The notes under the pieces: generated by a model | Database searches by the model: none | Seen by the model: only the letters and a program-made list of their open reading frames with translations | What the model was told of the DNA's origin: nothing | Assembly (NCBI GenBank): GCA_003695915.1 | Contig: RFGF01000099.1 | Span: forward strand, 17,259-81,258 | Length of the DNA: 64,000 nt | Reading direction: 5' to 3' | Source: Nitrospirota bacterium | GTDB taxonomy: Bacteria > Nitrospirota > Nitrospiria > Nitrospirales > UBA8639 | Made by a program: the position numbers and the translations under genes | In this document: positions 1-8,438 of the stretch, in pieces | Position numbering within the stretch: the stretch's first letter is position 1 | How the letters are laid out: each line of letters starts with the position of its first letter

Positions 1-396
1 CGGGCCATGCCGCCCAAACTCCTGTCCGACGATCAGCGCCATGTCGTCATCCGACCGTTGGCCTATGTTGCAGAAGCCGATTTAGCCCGGTATGCAGCCC
101 TTCGACGGTTTCCGATCATTCCTTGCAATCTTTGCGGGTCGCAAGACAATCTTCAGCGGAAAAAGATCAAGACCTGGCTTCAGGAATGGGAACGCCAAAT
201 TCCCGAATGTCGCGACAGTTTGTTCGCGGCCTTGGGCAATGTCCTCCCCGAGCATTTGCTGGATCGACGACTCTTTGACATCAGCTCGCTTCGGCCAAAC
301 CCACACTCCCCCGGCGACACGGGGCCGTCATTCGAGGCATCTGGGTCTCACCTACAGGATCATGGTGAGACGATTCAGCGGCTCCACCGCCAGTAA
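1..396 (+). CDS. ttcA: tRNA 2-thiocytidine(32) synthetase TtcA, C-terminal part (5' end outside window)
   Basis: This is the C-terminal third of a TtcA-type PP-loop ATPase, which thiolates cytidine 32 of certain tRNAs. The frame is open at base 1, so the gene starts upstream. The visible part has the second CxxC of the family in PCNLCGSQ, followed by the conserved QRKKIK helix and the LLDRRLFD stretch near the end. CxxC pairs bind the Fe-S cluster in this family. The PP-loop and first CxxC lie outside the window. The tail after the LFD motif is about 35 residues of Pro/Ser/His-rich sequence. The family call rests on the PCNLCGS and QRKKIK blocks. Confidence 0.85.
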   Translation, partial: RAMPPKLLSDDQRHVVIRPLAYVAEADLARYAALRRFPIIPCNLCGSQDNLQRKKIKTWLQEWERQIPECRDSLFAALGNVLPEHLLDRRLFDISSLRPNPHSPGDTGPSFEASGSHLQDHGETIQRLHRQ

Positions 397-415
397 TCCT
401 ATCTGCAAGGGTCGC

Positions 416-847
416 ATGAATCGCCAGTCCGATTGCGCAGAGCCCGGGAATCGATCTCCGCTCCTTCCCATCGGGATTATCGTGCTGAGTATGCTGGCAC
501 TCCCAGCCCTCCTCTCTTCAACCGTTCCAGACGGTCCTGTGAAAGACGGAGACGTCGTGTTTTCCACTGACCAGCATCGGGTATATTTTGTCCATCCCGA
601 ACGATTTGAGGCATTGGGTTATGCCGACTTTTGTCTTCTTCAACCACGAGAACAACTCCTCATCATGCGCACGTTGGCAGCACGCGAGCCGACCATGTTC
701 ATAGCCCGAACGATCAGGCAGCCATCGCCGGCATTTCCCTTTTGTCCTTCTCAGGCGGATCTCATGGTCAAATCCCACCAAATCACGCTGAAAGCGACCG
801 TATGGGGCGGGCTTTCGGATCTGCTCGCCCATGTCTTTTCATCGTAA
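416..847 (+). CDS. Hypothetical exported protein, 143 aa
   Basis: No family recognised. The ATG at 416 lies 19 bases after the ttcA stop and gives 143 residues. Residues about 22-40 form a hydrophobic stretch (PIGIIVLSMLALPALLSS), so the protein is probably exported or anchored by its N-terminus. The rest has a mixed alpha/beta look with two Cys. The frame is open far upstream through ttcA, but only the part after 416 looks like a separate gene. The close spacing suggests co-transcription with ttcA. Confidence 0.5.
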   Translation: MNRQSDCAEPGNRSPLLPIGIIVLSMLALPALLSSTVPDGPVKDGDVVFSTDQHRVYFVHPERFEALGYADFCLLQPREQLLIMRTLAAREPTMFIARTIRQPSPAFPFCPSQADLMVKSHQITLKATVWGGLSDLLAHVFSS

Positions 848-897
848 TGCCCTATTCCTGCTGGTTAGCTGAACGGAACGATGCCCATAACCTTTTA

Positions 898-917
898 ATG
901 TCTTCTTAGGAAGACAT
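898..917. terminator. Short perfect hairpin between convergent genes
   Basis: An 8-bp perfect stem (ATGTCTTC / GAAGACAT) with a 4-base loop lies between the + strand exported protein and the convergent msrA. There is no clear U-tract on either side, so its role as a terminator is an inference from position. Confidence 0.35.
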
Positions 918-976
918 CGGTGGGGCTGAGAGTTCTGGGAACACGACCCGCGACAAGAGCAAGCTTCTCTGCGCGA

Positions 977-1540
977 TCAGCGTTTGACTTTACCGGCAAA
1001 TTGCTGGCGAAATTTGGCGACCTTGGGCGCAATCGAATATGCACAGTACGGTTGGAAGGGATTGCGGGCATAGTAGTTCTGATGATAGTCCTCGGCCACA
1101 TAGAATGTTCCGGCGGGAGCCAGTTCCGTCACAATCGGGGCATCGAAGACCTGCGAGCGAGTCAAATCGGCAATAACCTCTTCAGCGATGCGCTTCTGTT
1201 CCGGTGAATGATAAAAAATCGCCGAGCGATATTGACTACCTATGTCGTGTCCTTGGCGATTCAACGTCGTCGGGTCGTGAACGGCAAAAAACACATCCAA
1301 TAAGTCCCGATACGACACGACGGAGGGATCGAACACAATTTGAACGACCTCTGCATGACCAGTGGTTCCCGTGCAGACCGCCTCGTAAGTGGGATTCGGA
1401 GTATATCCGCCCATATATCCCGAGGTCACGGACCGGACACCCTGCATGTGCTGAAACACTGCCTCCAGGCACCAGAAACATCCTCCGGCCAATGTGGCCG
1501 TTTCCAGGGAGGACCATCGCTCCATTGACATTTCGGCCAT
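977..1540 (-). CDS. msrA: Peptide-methionine (S)-S-oxide reductase MsrA
   Basis: Reduces methionine-S-sulfoxide in proteins, a cytoplasmic oxidative-damage repair step that usually relies on thioredoxin. The 187-residue length is normal for the family. The catalytic motif GCFWC is at residues 19-23, followed by [14 protein letters not shown], a TGHAEVV block and the [19 protein letters not shown] signature. The ATG at 1540 is preceded by an AAGGAG about 7 bases upstream, which supports this start. No MsrB partner is adjacent. No signal peptide is visible. Confidence 0.96.
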   Translation of the reverse strand: MAEMSMERWSSLETATLAGGCFWCLEAVFQHMQGVRSVTSGYMGGYTPNPTYEAVCTGTTGHAEVVQIVFDPSVVSYRDLLDVFFAVHDPTTLNRQGHDIGSQYRSAIFYHSPEQKRIAEEVIADLTRSQVFDAPIVTELAPAGTFYVAEDYHQNYYARNPFQPYCAYSIAPKVAKFRQQFAGKVKR

Positions 1541-1702
1541 ACCTGGTCTCCTTAGTCCATCAAAGGATTCGTCGCCGATTCACAGGCGAGCCCCTTTCCA
1601 TGGGGTGACCACGGTTATACCAACAACACTGCAGGCTGCTCAACGAACCGCTCTTCCCCAGCTCTTCTAGCAAGGCAAGGAAACACATTTTCCCCTTGAC
1701 TC

Positions 1703-1712
1703 GTTTCGAAAC
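1703..1712. promoter_or_regulatory. 10-bp palindrome upstream of the 1758 gene
   Basis: The perfect palindrome GTTTCGAAAC sits about 45 bases before the 1758 start and directly after a TTGACT that could serve as a -35 element. It may be an operator between msrA and the small downstream genes. Support is by position only. Confidence 0.25.
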
Positions 1713-1757
1713 TTCGTAGATGATGAAACACAACGTTTACTCCAGAGAGCCCATCTT

Positions 1758-2144
1758 ATGCTGATCGCTGCTGTCCCCACTCATGAGTGGAACGCCCTCT
1801 ATGCTCGTTGCAAACGATCGCACCCTCCCGTGTGGGCAAGTTCTCATGTCTTCTTGCAAGCCCAACTCGGATGGGCCATCGACCTTGTTTCCATTCGGCA
1901 TCATGAGCATGAGCTTCTCGGCATGCTGTTCCCCGAGCGTTGGCGGGGCCATACCCGCGACGATGTCCTCAACGCGGTGGGAGACGGCAATCTCGATGCC
2001 AGGGTGCTGCAATACGAGCCCTTGCTCGATGGAGAAGATACGGTGTTGGTGCATTTCGAATCGACCGTCGACGGTCTCTCTTCGGAACAACAATGGCACA
2101 ACATCCGGTCCATCGCCAAGCATGTGTTCTACATGTGCCAATAA
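1758..2144 (+). CDS. Hypothetical protein, 128 aa
   Basis: No family recognised. The 128-residue product is soluble-looking, rich in His, Trp and Leu, without signal peptide or membrane segment. The frame is preferred over overlapping frames on both strands because its composition looks protein-like and it lies in the same direction as the DUF3565 gene 82 bases downstream. The ribosome binding site is weak (AGAG). A longer minus-strand frame (1737-2228) overlaps it almost completely, so the strand choice carries some doubt. Confidence 0.5.
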   Translation: MLIAAVPTHEWNALYARCKRSHPPVWASSHVFLQAQLGWAIDLVSIRHHEHELLGMLFPERWRGHTRDDVLNAVGDGNLDARVLQYEPLLDGEDTVLVHFESTVDGLSSEQQWHNIRSIAKHVFYMCQ

Positions 2145-2226
2145 GACATACCATCCATTCCCTCTCCGCGGCTCCGCCGCGTCGCAACGTTTGAAAGCCG
2201 TTTTTTGATATGGTTGCAGGAAGGGC

Positions 2227-2451
2227 ATGAATCAACCGATCATCGGGTTTCATCAAGACGAGCACGGCGATTGGATAGCCGATTTGGCATGCGGCCATAT
2301 CCAGCATGTCCGACATCATCCACCGTGGATTGTTCGTCCCTGGGTCACGACGCCTGAAGGAAGACATGAACGCTTAGGTACGCTGCTCCCTTGCCGCTTG
2401 TGTAATGACCACACCGCATCATCCCAATCAACAGAATCACCTCTTCGTTAA
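2227..2451 (+). CDS. DUF3565 family protein, 74 aa
   Basis: A small soluble protein of the DUF3565 family, function unknown. Diagnostic blocks are GFHQDEHGDWIADLACGHIQHVRH, PPWIVRPWV and LGTLLPCRLC near residue 58. The conserved Cys and His residues (CGHIQHVRHH and CRLC) suggest a metal site, which is an inference. An AGGAAGG stretch lies just before the ATG. The family normally has about 60-80 residues, so the gene looks complete. Confidence 0.85.
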   Translation: MNQPIIGFHQDEHGDWIADLACGHIQHVRHHPPWIVRPWVTTPEGRHERLGTLLPCRLCNDHTASSQSTESPLR

Positions 2452-2597
2452 CGAGGTCGTCCTGGCATCGCGGATACACTCGGCAGCCAGCAACCTCTAA
2501 TCCTATGACAGCCATCATTTTCTGCTTCTTTTCTCAGGCCAATCGGTGGCGCTGCGCCCTCGGCTCTTTTTGGCCACTCCTCTGTGTTCGTCGCGGT

Positions 2598-3017
2598 ATG
2601 ATGGCGATGATCGTGATTCTTGCATTCCCCACAGACCAGGCCAGGGCCGCCTCACCGGCTACGACGGCACTCGCACCTCGCGAAGTCGTCGAACGTTGGC
2701 TGACCTGGTATCCAAAACACTTGTCACGTGCGGCGGAATTGACGACTCGGACGTTTCGACAAGGATTGTCGCAAGCGGAATGGGTCGCCACTCGTGGTCC
2801 GGAACTGCGCAATCTTCAGCTGCGATATGTTCGAGCCAAGATCGCCCATCAGGAGATCGCAGGGAAAGAAGCGCGCGTCGTGGTCAACGCCCATATTATC
2901 ACCGCGTTGGACGACCATCCTCAGGACGAAGTGTATTTTTTAACGAAGGAAGCAGACGGCCATTGGCGAATCGATCGAGTCGAAGTCTACCTGGAAAATT
3001 TCAATCGCCCTCCGTGA
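2598..3017 (+). CDS. Hypothetical secreted protein, NTF2/lumazine-binding-like fold possible
   Basis: The ATG at 2598 gives a 139-residue protein with a short signal peptide (MMAMIVILAFPTDQARA), cleavage probably after ARA. The mature part reads like small periplasmic proteins with an alpha+beta cone fold: a helical N-terminus (EVVERWLTWYPKHL), then strands ending in VYFLTKEADGHWRIDRVEVYLEN, a pattern typical of NTF2-like or DUF4878-like proteins. The fold call is tentative. A longer start at 2505 would place extra hydrophobic sequence in front, so the exact start is uncertain. Confidence 0.6.
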   Translation: MMAMIVILAFPTDQARAASPATTALAPREVVERWLTWYPKHLSRAAELTTRTFRQGLSQAEWVATRGPELRNLQLRYVRAKIAHQEIAGKEARVVVNAHIITALDDHPQDEVYFLTKEADGHWRIDRVEVYLENFNRPP

Positions 3018-3134
3018 AACGCTTCCGCCCTTCATCTATCTCTCGCGATGCTCGACCCATACCTTTCAAGCCGGCCTATTCGCCGGTCAATGCCTTTCCT
3101 ATCCAAAGTCGATTCGCCTTTCGGACATCAGCAA

Positions 3135-4520
3135 TCATTTCGTCTCTTCGGATGCCCCTTTTTCCGAAAGCAAGCGTTTGTTGATCACCTTGCGGCCGAA
3201 ATAAATCAACGCACACGACACCACAAGTGCGCACGGGACAACCAACGCGGACGCGAATTCCGCATTGGCCAACCAACCCCCTTTGTGCAACGCCTTCACG
3301 ATGTAATTCGCCAGCCCGCTCAAATAATACGCGATGACAATGACAGAAAGGCCTTCGACCGTATGCTGGAGAATAGCCTGACTTTTAGTGGTCTTGTCCA
3401 CGCTCGCCAACATCTTGAGGTTCTGCTGCTCGATCGCCAAATTCTGGGCTTGCAGCAACAGCTCGACTTTCGTCCGGATGACGGCAATGGTTCCCTCGAA
3501 ATCGTGCTCCAAGGCATCGATGCGTCGGAGCAATTGCTGATACCCTTCCACGACACCCGTAATCATCCCCGATACATAATCCCCGATCGGGCGGGTAAAG
3601 GGCAGCGGGCGCTCCTGGAGCGCAGTAAGATTGCTCAAGACGATGCTTTGATACGGCGGGGCCGCCGAGAGTTTGTAGCGCATGGATTCCGCCATTCGAC
3701 TAACAGCAAGAAAATCTTTGGACAACACGGTGAGCCAGTGTTGCAGTGCTTGGGGCGTTGCCGTTTCCAATTGATTCATGATTACGGACCGTTGATAGAG
3801 ATGTCGCTGTTCGTACTCATGCACATGATCGACGGCCCGACCGAATGCCTGAAAGGGAAGCAGAATCAAATGCGTGTAATTTTCGATGGCTACCAGGGTG
3901 TCGGTGAGACGAAGCAGATGCTGGAGCAATACATCGCGAGTCGGCGCCCATATGTAATATCGCTCGCGAATATCGCCGTCCGGTGTAAACGTCGTGGCCA
4001 CGTGGATCGTCTGCCCGAACACCTGGCTCCCATACAGCTGCGGACCCGGCAAGAGCCCTTTGAGTTGCTCCTGCGCCATCTGCTCGACAGGACAGATGAT
4101 CATATCTAGCGCGTTGATGCGAATCCCCAGCGGCGAAAAGGGGAAATAATAGCCCGGGAACCCGATGGCTCCGAACTCCAGCGGCTTCTCACGATCAGCG
4201 GGCAGGTGCCAAATCTGATAGCTGTAGTACTCGGTATGTGCCTCCCACGCCACGACCAATCGATCTCCATTCTCTGCTGTTTTGACGCCGTACCCTAATT
4301 TCTCGTGCACCACACAGTCTTCGTCGGGGATGGTTAAGCACTGGAGAAGGTGTCGGAATTCTTCCCGACTCTGCGGCCGTTCAGTCGGAGGATTGGCCAT
4401 CCGATAGGCCATATGATGAATATGAGCGGGCACGTCGAGCCATTCTTTGAGATACCGCTTCGGGGGCTCATGAATGTGTTGGAGAAACCCGGGTTGAGGA
4501 ATTCGAGGATTGAGACTCAT
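3135..4520 (-). CDS. DUF3422 family membrane protein, 461 aa
   Basis: A conserved inner-membrane-associated protein of unknown function. Diagnostic is the block around residues 355-415: a long helical region (VELLLQAQNLAIEQQNLK), the motif ASVDKTTKSQ, LQHTVEGLSVIVIAYYLSGL and a second hydrophobic segment near residues 425-445, giving two C-terminal membrane helices. The large N-terminal soluble part (about 340 residues) holds the rest of the domain. The length fits the family. It stands alone on the minus strand between two + strand genes. Confidence 0.85.
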   Translation of the reverse strand: MSLNPRIPQPGFLQHIHEPPKRYLKEWLDVPAHIHHMAYRMANPPTERPQSREEFRHLLQCLTIPDEDCVVHEKLGYGVKTAENGDRLVVAWEAHTEYYSYQIWHLPADREKPLEFGAIGFPGYYFPFSPLGIRINALDMIICPVEQMAQEQLKGLLPGPQLYGSQVFGQTIHVATTFTPDGDIRERYYIWAPTRDVLLQHLLRLTDTLVAIENYTHLILLPFQAFGRAVDHVHEYEQRHLYQRSVIMNQLETATPQALQHWLTVLSKDFLAVSRMAESMRYKLSAAPPYQSIVLSNLTALQERPLPFTRPIGDYVSGMITGVVEGYQQLLRRIDALEHDFEGTIAVIRTKVELLLQAQNLAIEQQNLKMLASVDKTTKSQAILQHTVEGLSVIVIAYYLSGLANYIVKALHKGGWLANAEFASALVVPCALVVSCALIYFGRKVINKRLLSEKGASEETK

Positions 4521-4706
4521 CGATCACCATTCCGTCACGCGCGTGAAATGTGCAACGTCATACCGGTTGCCTTGTAACGCACGTGTTCCTTTCGATTCAA
4601 GTGACCGAGAGTCTCATCTTCGACATCGACAGCGCGACGTGAATCCGGCAGGAACAGCCATCGCGCATAGAGGCACGCATTCTTTATCACCGATGGAGGA
4701 ACGCTC

Positions 4707-4898
4707 ATGAGTCAGATCGATACCGTGATTGCTGCAAATACCCTCCCTTCCCTCGCGCTCCCGCTAATTGCGTCTGCCGACATCCGCGGCGACGTCGTCT
4801 TTTCGGCGCTACCTCCGCCGGCACCGATCTCGGCGACACCGCATGATACCGTGCGCATTTCCTCCGAGGCGAGGGGCACTTCAGGAAGCGAAGTGTGA
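4707..4898 (+). CDS. Small hypothetical protein, 63 aa
   Basis: A 63-residue Ala/Ser/Pro-rich protein with no membrane segment. A good ribosome binding site (GGAGG, 7 bases before the ATG) supports translation. The C-terminal motif DTVRISSEAR may be a short conserved element, but no family could be named. The opposite strand carries an open frame over the same bases without comparable start signals. It is divergent from the DUF3422 gene. Confidence 0.5.
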   Translation: MSQIDTVIAANTLPSLALPLIASADIRGDVVFSALPPPAPISATPHDTVRISSEARGTSGSEV

Positions 4899-5138
4899 GG
4901 CACCATACTACCGAGTCCGCCATCACGTCCTTTTGGCTTCTCCGGTTCGTGATATCTTTTTGATTTTCTCTTGACAAAAGCAGGCATTCGGTTCAGGCTT
5001 ATCCATCAAGCATCCTATCCGCTCAATCACCGTTTGTCAGATCACCTTCGACATATCCATCCCTCGCTGTCGCTCTATGACATACAAGTCTCTGCAGCCA
5101 GGCGGCAGCACCCACATACTCACACAACGGAGGAAGCC

Positions 5139-5591
5139 ATGAAACACTCACTGGGCAATCTCAGCTGGCTAATGATGCTGATCGCTCTCGGAAGTGGATG
5201 CGATTCCGGATACCAGGAAAAGAATATGGAACCACGCACGACGAGCGAGCCTACCGCCTCGTCCGCACCAGCGACGGTTCCACATCCCGAAGACACGGCC
5301 TTGCATGGTGGAGCGCTGATGGCGCCTCAAGACACGGCTGGATCAAAGGAAAACCAGGAAGGGGTCGCACACTTCGAACAAGGACATTGGGATGCGGCCC
5401 AGGACCATTTCCTCAACGCCTTAGCCGTCAATCCCGATTTGGCCGAAGCTCATTACAATATCGCACTCACGCTGGATAAACTCGGCAAGCACGGTGAGGC
5501 CACCGAGCATTTTCAGGTGGCCCTCGATCTCGCGCCAAATGATCCGAGAATCCAAGATTCCTCGATTCTCAAAGCCCATCTCGGGAGATAA
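5139..5591 (+). CDS. TPR-repeat lipoprotein, 150 aa
   Basis: The start at 5139 is chosen because of a GGAGG 6 bases upstream and because it exposes a signal peptide ending in a lipoprotein-like Cys (LIALGSGC, Cys about 20). After a Thr/Ser/Pro-rich linker, residues about 75-140 hold two TPR units (HFEQGHWDAAQDHFLNAL; AEAHYNIALTLDKLGK; ATEHFQVALDLAPNDP). TPRs bind other proteins, so an envelope scaffold role is likely. The 3' end overlaps the convergent sthA by 23 bases. The lipobox is imperfect (Gly at -3). Confidence 0.75.
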   Translation: MKHSLGNLSWLMMLIALGSGCDSGYQEKNMEPRTTSEPTASSAPATVPHPEDTALHGGALMAPQDTAGSKENQEGVAHFEQGHWDAAQDHFLNALAVNPDLAEAHYNIALTLDKLGKHGEATEHFQVALDLAPNDPRIQDSSILKAHLGR

Positions 5592-6990
5592 CGCTGCTCC
5601 TGGAAGGGCGACGCTGCAGAAGATCGAGCGCGGCCACTCGGTAGGCTTCTGCCAATGTGGGGAAATTGAAGATAGTGTCCACGAAACTTTCGACATGGAG
5701 CCGATTGAGAAGCGCCATCTGGCCGATATGAATGAGTTCCGTGGCGCCCTCGCCGACGATCTGCACTCCCAGGATCCGTTCAGTGGTGGGATCGGCGACC
5801 AGCTTGAGCACCCCATTGGTCATTCCGGAGATCTGGCTTCGCGCGATTTCATGAAAATGCGCACGCCCGACGAGCGCTCCTCCATAGCGTCCGACGGCTT
5901 CCTGCTCGCTGAGCCCGACACTGGAGATTTCCGGGACCGTATAAATACCCATGGGAATGTGTTCGGGATCGAGGCCGGGATCGAGCCCCAGCGCATGCCG
6001 AACGGCCCGCCGCCCTTGCTCCATGGCACACGAGGCTAAAGCGGGCGGACCGATGACGTCGCCCACGGCGTAAATGTGAGGGACAGGAGTCTGGCACTGG
6101 TGATTGACGGGAATCAGGCCGCGCGACGTCAGATCGAGTCCCGCGGCCTGCACATCCAAAGACTCCACATTGGCCACCCGTCCTAGAGCGACTAACAGTT
6201 TTTCGCTCAAGACCGTCTCCCCGCTTTTCAATCTGGTCACGACACGGGAACAACCGTCCCAGGCCACCTCTTCGATCTGTTGCCCTCCCACATACCGTCC
6301 TCCACTCTTGTAGAACGCCGCGAAAAACTCATCTGTCAACTCCTGATCCAAAAACCGAAGAGGGCGGTCGGCCGTATCGATCATGGTGACCTGTACACCC
6401 AAGATTGCAAAGATCGATGCGTACTCGCTGGCAATGACCCCTCCGCCGAGAACGGTGAGCGACTTCGGCAAATACACGAGAGAAAGAATGGAATCGCTGT
6501 CGAGAATATGTTCGTGATCGACAGGGATCGATTCGGGGATTCGCGGCCGAGAGCCGGTCGCGATGACGATGACCTCGCCTCGGAGCCGTAACGACGTGCC
6601 CTCGACAGTCGTGATTTGGACTTCTCGATCCGTGGCGAACCGTGCCCGGCCATGGAATCGCTCGATGCCGTTCCGAGTCAGTTGATCGTTCATCAATCGT
6701 CCATGAGTTTTGACCACATGATCCAACCGAGACATCAAACTGGCCACCTTCACATCGTCACGAAGCTTGAATTCGAACACCTCGGCCGTGCGCTGAAATC
6801 GACTCATCTGCAGCGCGCTTTCGCGCAACGTTTTGCTGGGAATCGTACCACGATACACACACGCTCCACCGACCTCGAATTCTTGCTCGATCAGGGCCAC
6901 GCGCTTCCCAGCCTTGGCACCCTGAATCGCAGCCTTTTGTCCGGCCGGTCCACTGCCGATCACGACGATGTCATAATGAGCGGTCGTCAT
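5569..6990 (-). CDS. sthA: Soluble pyridine nucleotide transhydrogenase SthA
   Basis: A flavoprotein disulfide reductase family member that transfers hydride between NADPH and NAD+. The FAD-binding motif GSGPAG lies near residue 14, the second nucleotide motif LGGGVIASE near 180 and the family block YAVGDVIGPP near 310. In place of a redox disulfide it has GGACVYRGTIPSK: the second Cys is Thr, as is usual in SthA, which separates it from lipoamide and glutathione reductases. The ATG at 6990 overlaps the stop of the upstream HDOD gene as ATGA, implying translational coupling; an upstream ATG at 7002 is possible. 473 residues is normal. Confidence 0.9.
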   Translation of the reverse strand: MTTAHYDIVVIGSGPAGQKAAIQGAKAGKRVALIEQEFEVGGACVYRGTIPSKTLRESALQMSRFQRTAEVFEFKLRDDVKVASLMSRLDHVVKTHGRLMNDQLTRNGIERFHGRARFATDREVQITTVEGTSLRLRGEVIVIATGSRPRIPESIPVDHEHILDSDSILSLVYLPKSLTVLGGGVIASEYASIFAILGVQVTMIDTADRPLRFLDQELTDEFFAAFYKSGGRYVGGQQIEEVAWDGCSRVVTRLKSGETVLSEKLLVALGRVANVESLDVQAAGLDLTSRGLIPVNHQCQTPVPHIYAVGDVIGPPALASCAMEQGRRAVRHALGLDPGLDPEHIPMGIYTVPEISSVGLSEQEAVGRYGGALVGRAHFHEIARSQISGMTNGVLKLVADPTTERILGVQIVGEGATELIHIGQMALLNRLHVESFVDTIFNFPTLAEAYRVAALDLLQRRPSRSSVISRDGL

Positions 6991-7862
6991 ACGATCAGGC
7001 ACTCCACGCTCGGCCGAACGGTATCTGCCAGATCGAGAAGAGCCGTGAGATCTTCGGGATACAGGTTGAGATCCCGAATCACCGGAAGCGCGCGAAGCGC
7101 ATCTTCCTCCATTTCGGCAGGATCCAAGAGAAAAGTAGCGAGATGATCGGCAAGACAGGTGATGACCGCGCCTTTGGTAGGAGAACGCGCTTCATGATAA
7201 CGATCGTCTTGATAGAACCGAATGGTCTCCTGAACGGGATCCGGCAACGCCCATGCTTCAGCGAGACGCACGCCAGCAGGGATATGGAACTCGTTTATCA
7301 GCGGTTCGAGCACAGACCAAGGAAGGCGCATGGATCGCTGTCGATCGCTCACCAGCACATGCAAAATGAGCGGCTTCCCGATCGTATGGAGCAATCCGCA
7401 CAAAAAGGCATTTTCCACATTGTGACGCAATCGACGGGCGATTTCTTTCCCATATAATCCTGTAGCCAAAGCATGGCGCCATAACAGTTGGACTTCCCGT
7501 TCATACCCCACAATTTTGAACACCCCCGACTGAAGAGAAACGGAAAACGCGATGCCCGCTAACATATTCAGTCCCAGCCATGCAATGGCTTGTTGTAATG
7601 AGACGATGGGAGAGCGGGGAAGATAGGCAGGAGAATTGGCGATACGCAGAATTTGTGCCGCGAGCGCTTGATCCTGCTGAATGAGCGTCGCGAGCTTTCC
7701 GGCGTCGGCATTCGGATCATGCGCCAGCGTCAAGACCTGATTCGCCACATGAGGCAGCAGGGGGAGATCCAACTCGCCTTCGTCCAGACGCCGTGTGAGG
7801 ACATGACGAAGCTCGTCAGCCCTGTCCAGATCGGTGCTCGCGACAATGGATGATGTTGGCAT
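6987..7862 (-). CDS. HDOD domain signalling protein, 291 aa
   Basis: HDOD domains are HD-fold modules without phosphohydrolase activity that act in bacterial signalling. Diagnostic features are the N-terminal LPLLPHVANQVLTLAHDPNAD, then LIQQDQALAAQILRIANSPAY, IVSLQQAIAWLGL and the LLHTIGKPL segment where a true HD dyad would be. No receiver or GGDEF domain is attached. It overlaps sthA by 4 bases, so the two are made together. GTG at 7865 is an alternative start just before this ATG. Confidence 0.85.
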   Translation of the reverse strand: MPTSSIVASTDLDRADELRHVLTRRLDEGELDLPLLPHVANQVLTLAHDPNADAGKLATLIQQDQALAAQILRIANSPAYLPRSPIVSLQQAIAWLGLNMLAGIAFSVSLQSGVFKIVGYEREVQLLWRHALATGLYGKEIARRLRHNVENAFLCGLLHTIGKPLILHVLVSDRQRSMRLPWSVLEPLINEFHIPAGVRLAEAWALPDPVQETIRFYQDDRYHEARSPTKGAVITCLADHLATFLLDPAEMEEDALRALPVIRDLNLYPEDLTALLDLADTVRPSVECLIV

Positions 7863-7950
7863 CACCCATTTTGTCGGTTCTGTCCGGGCGACCCTTAAAA
7901 TCGCCCTCCTGCGTCACGAGCACCAGGCATCCTACATCCCACGACCTGAA

Positions 7951-8316
7951 TTACACGGATCGGAACACCGCCAACAGATCGCTGAGCACGAGCATTTTGA
8001 TCCGAAGCACTTCCCGTTCGCTTTCCAACTCCTGACGGAGTCGGATATCGTTCGGTTGCGCGTACAAGGCTTTTGCCAGCGCAGCGATGCGTTTGTATTC
8101 CTGTTCGACTTTGGCCTTCACCACCCGATTGCCGGCGAGATGGTCGAACATCTGAGCCGTGATCGACGCAAAATGACGATCGAATTCTTCTTCCGGTGGA
8201 GAAGTCCGAAGGGATTCGTTCAGACATCGATCGATAGATTGGGCGAGAAACACATAAAACCGGACGAACGTTTCGGTCATATCTACATACCATGACGCCG
8301 TCTGTTGCTCTGTCAT
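7951..8316 (-). CDS. Hypothetical helical protein, 121 aa
   Basis: No family recognised. The product is mostly alpha-helical, acidic to neutral, without membrane segments; residues about 75-115 (KAKVEQEYKRIAALAKAL to ELESEREVLRIKML) could form a coiled coil. A strong AAAGGAG lies 6 bases before the ATG at 8316. It is 88 bases upstream of the HDOD gene and in the same direction, so an operon with HDOD and sthA is likely. Confidence 0.65.
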   Translation of the reverse strand: MTEQQTASWYVDMTETFVRFYVFLAQSIDRCLNESLRTSPPEEEFDRHFASITAQMFDHLAGNRVVKAKVEQEYKRIAALAKALYAQPNDIRLRQELESEREVLRIKMLVLSDLLAVFRSV

Positions 8317-8438
8317 GAGAGACTCCTTTCATGAAAGATCGGAACCAGTGCTTGATGAACTCGGGTGGAAATGCTAGAGCTTACCACATGCGACGACAAA
8401 AACCTGCACATTTCGACTCGATTTGTCGGCAGGGGAAC

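Noticed and set aside
3048..4109. Long + strand open frame (353 codons) opposite the DUF3422 gene
   Set aside because: It is antisense to a gene with clear family motifs, and its product is Arg/His-rich without any recognisable domain.
5569..6990. Dihydrolipoyl dehydrogenase or mercuric reductase
   Set aside because: The redox-active disulfide is incomplete (CVYRGT), which fits SthA rather than the disulfide reductases.
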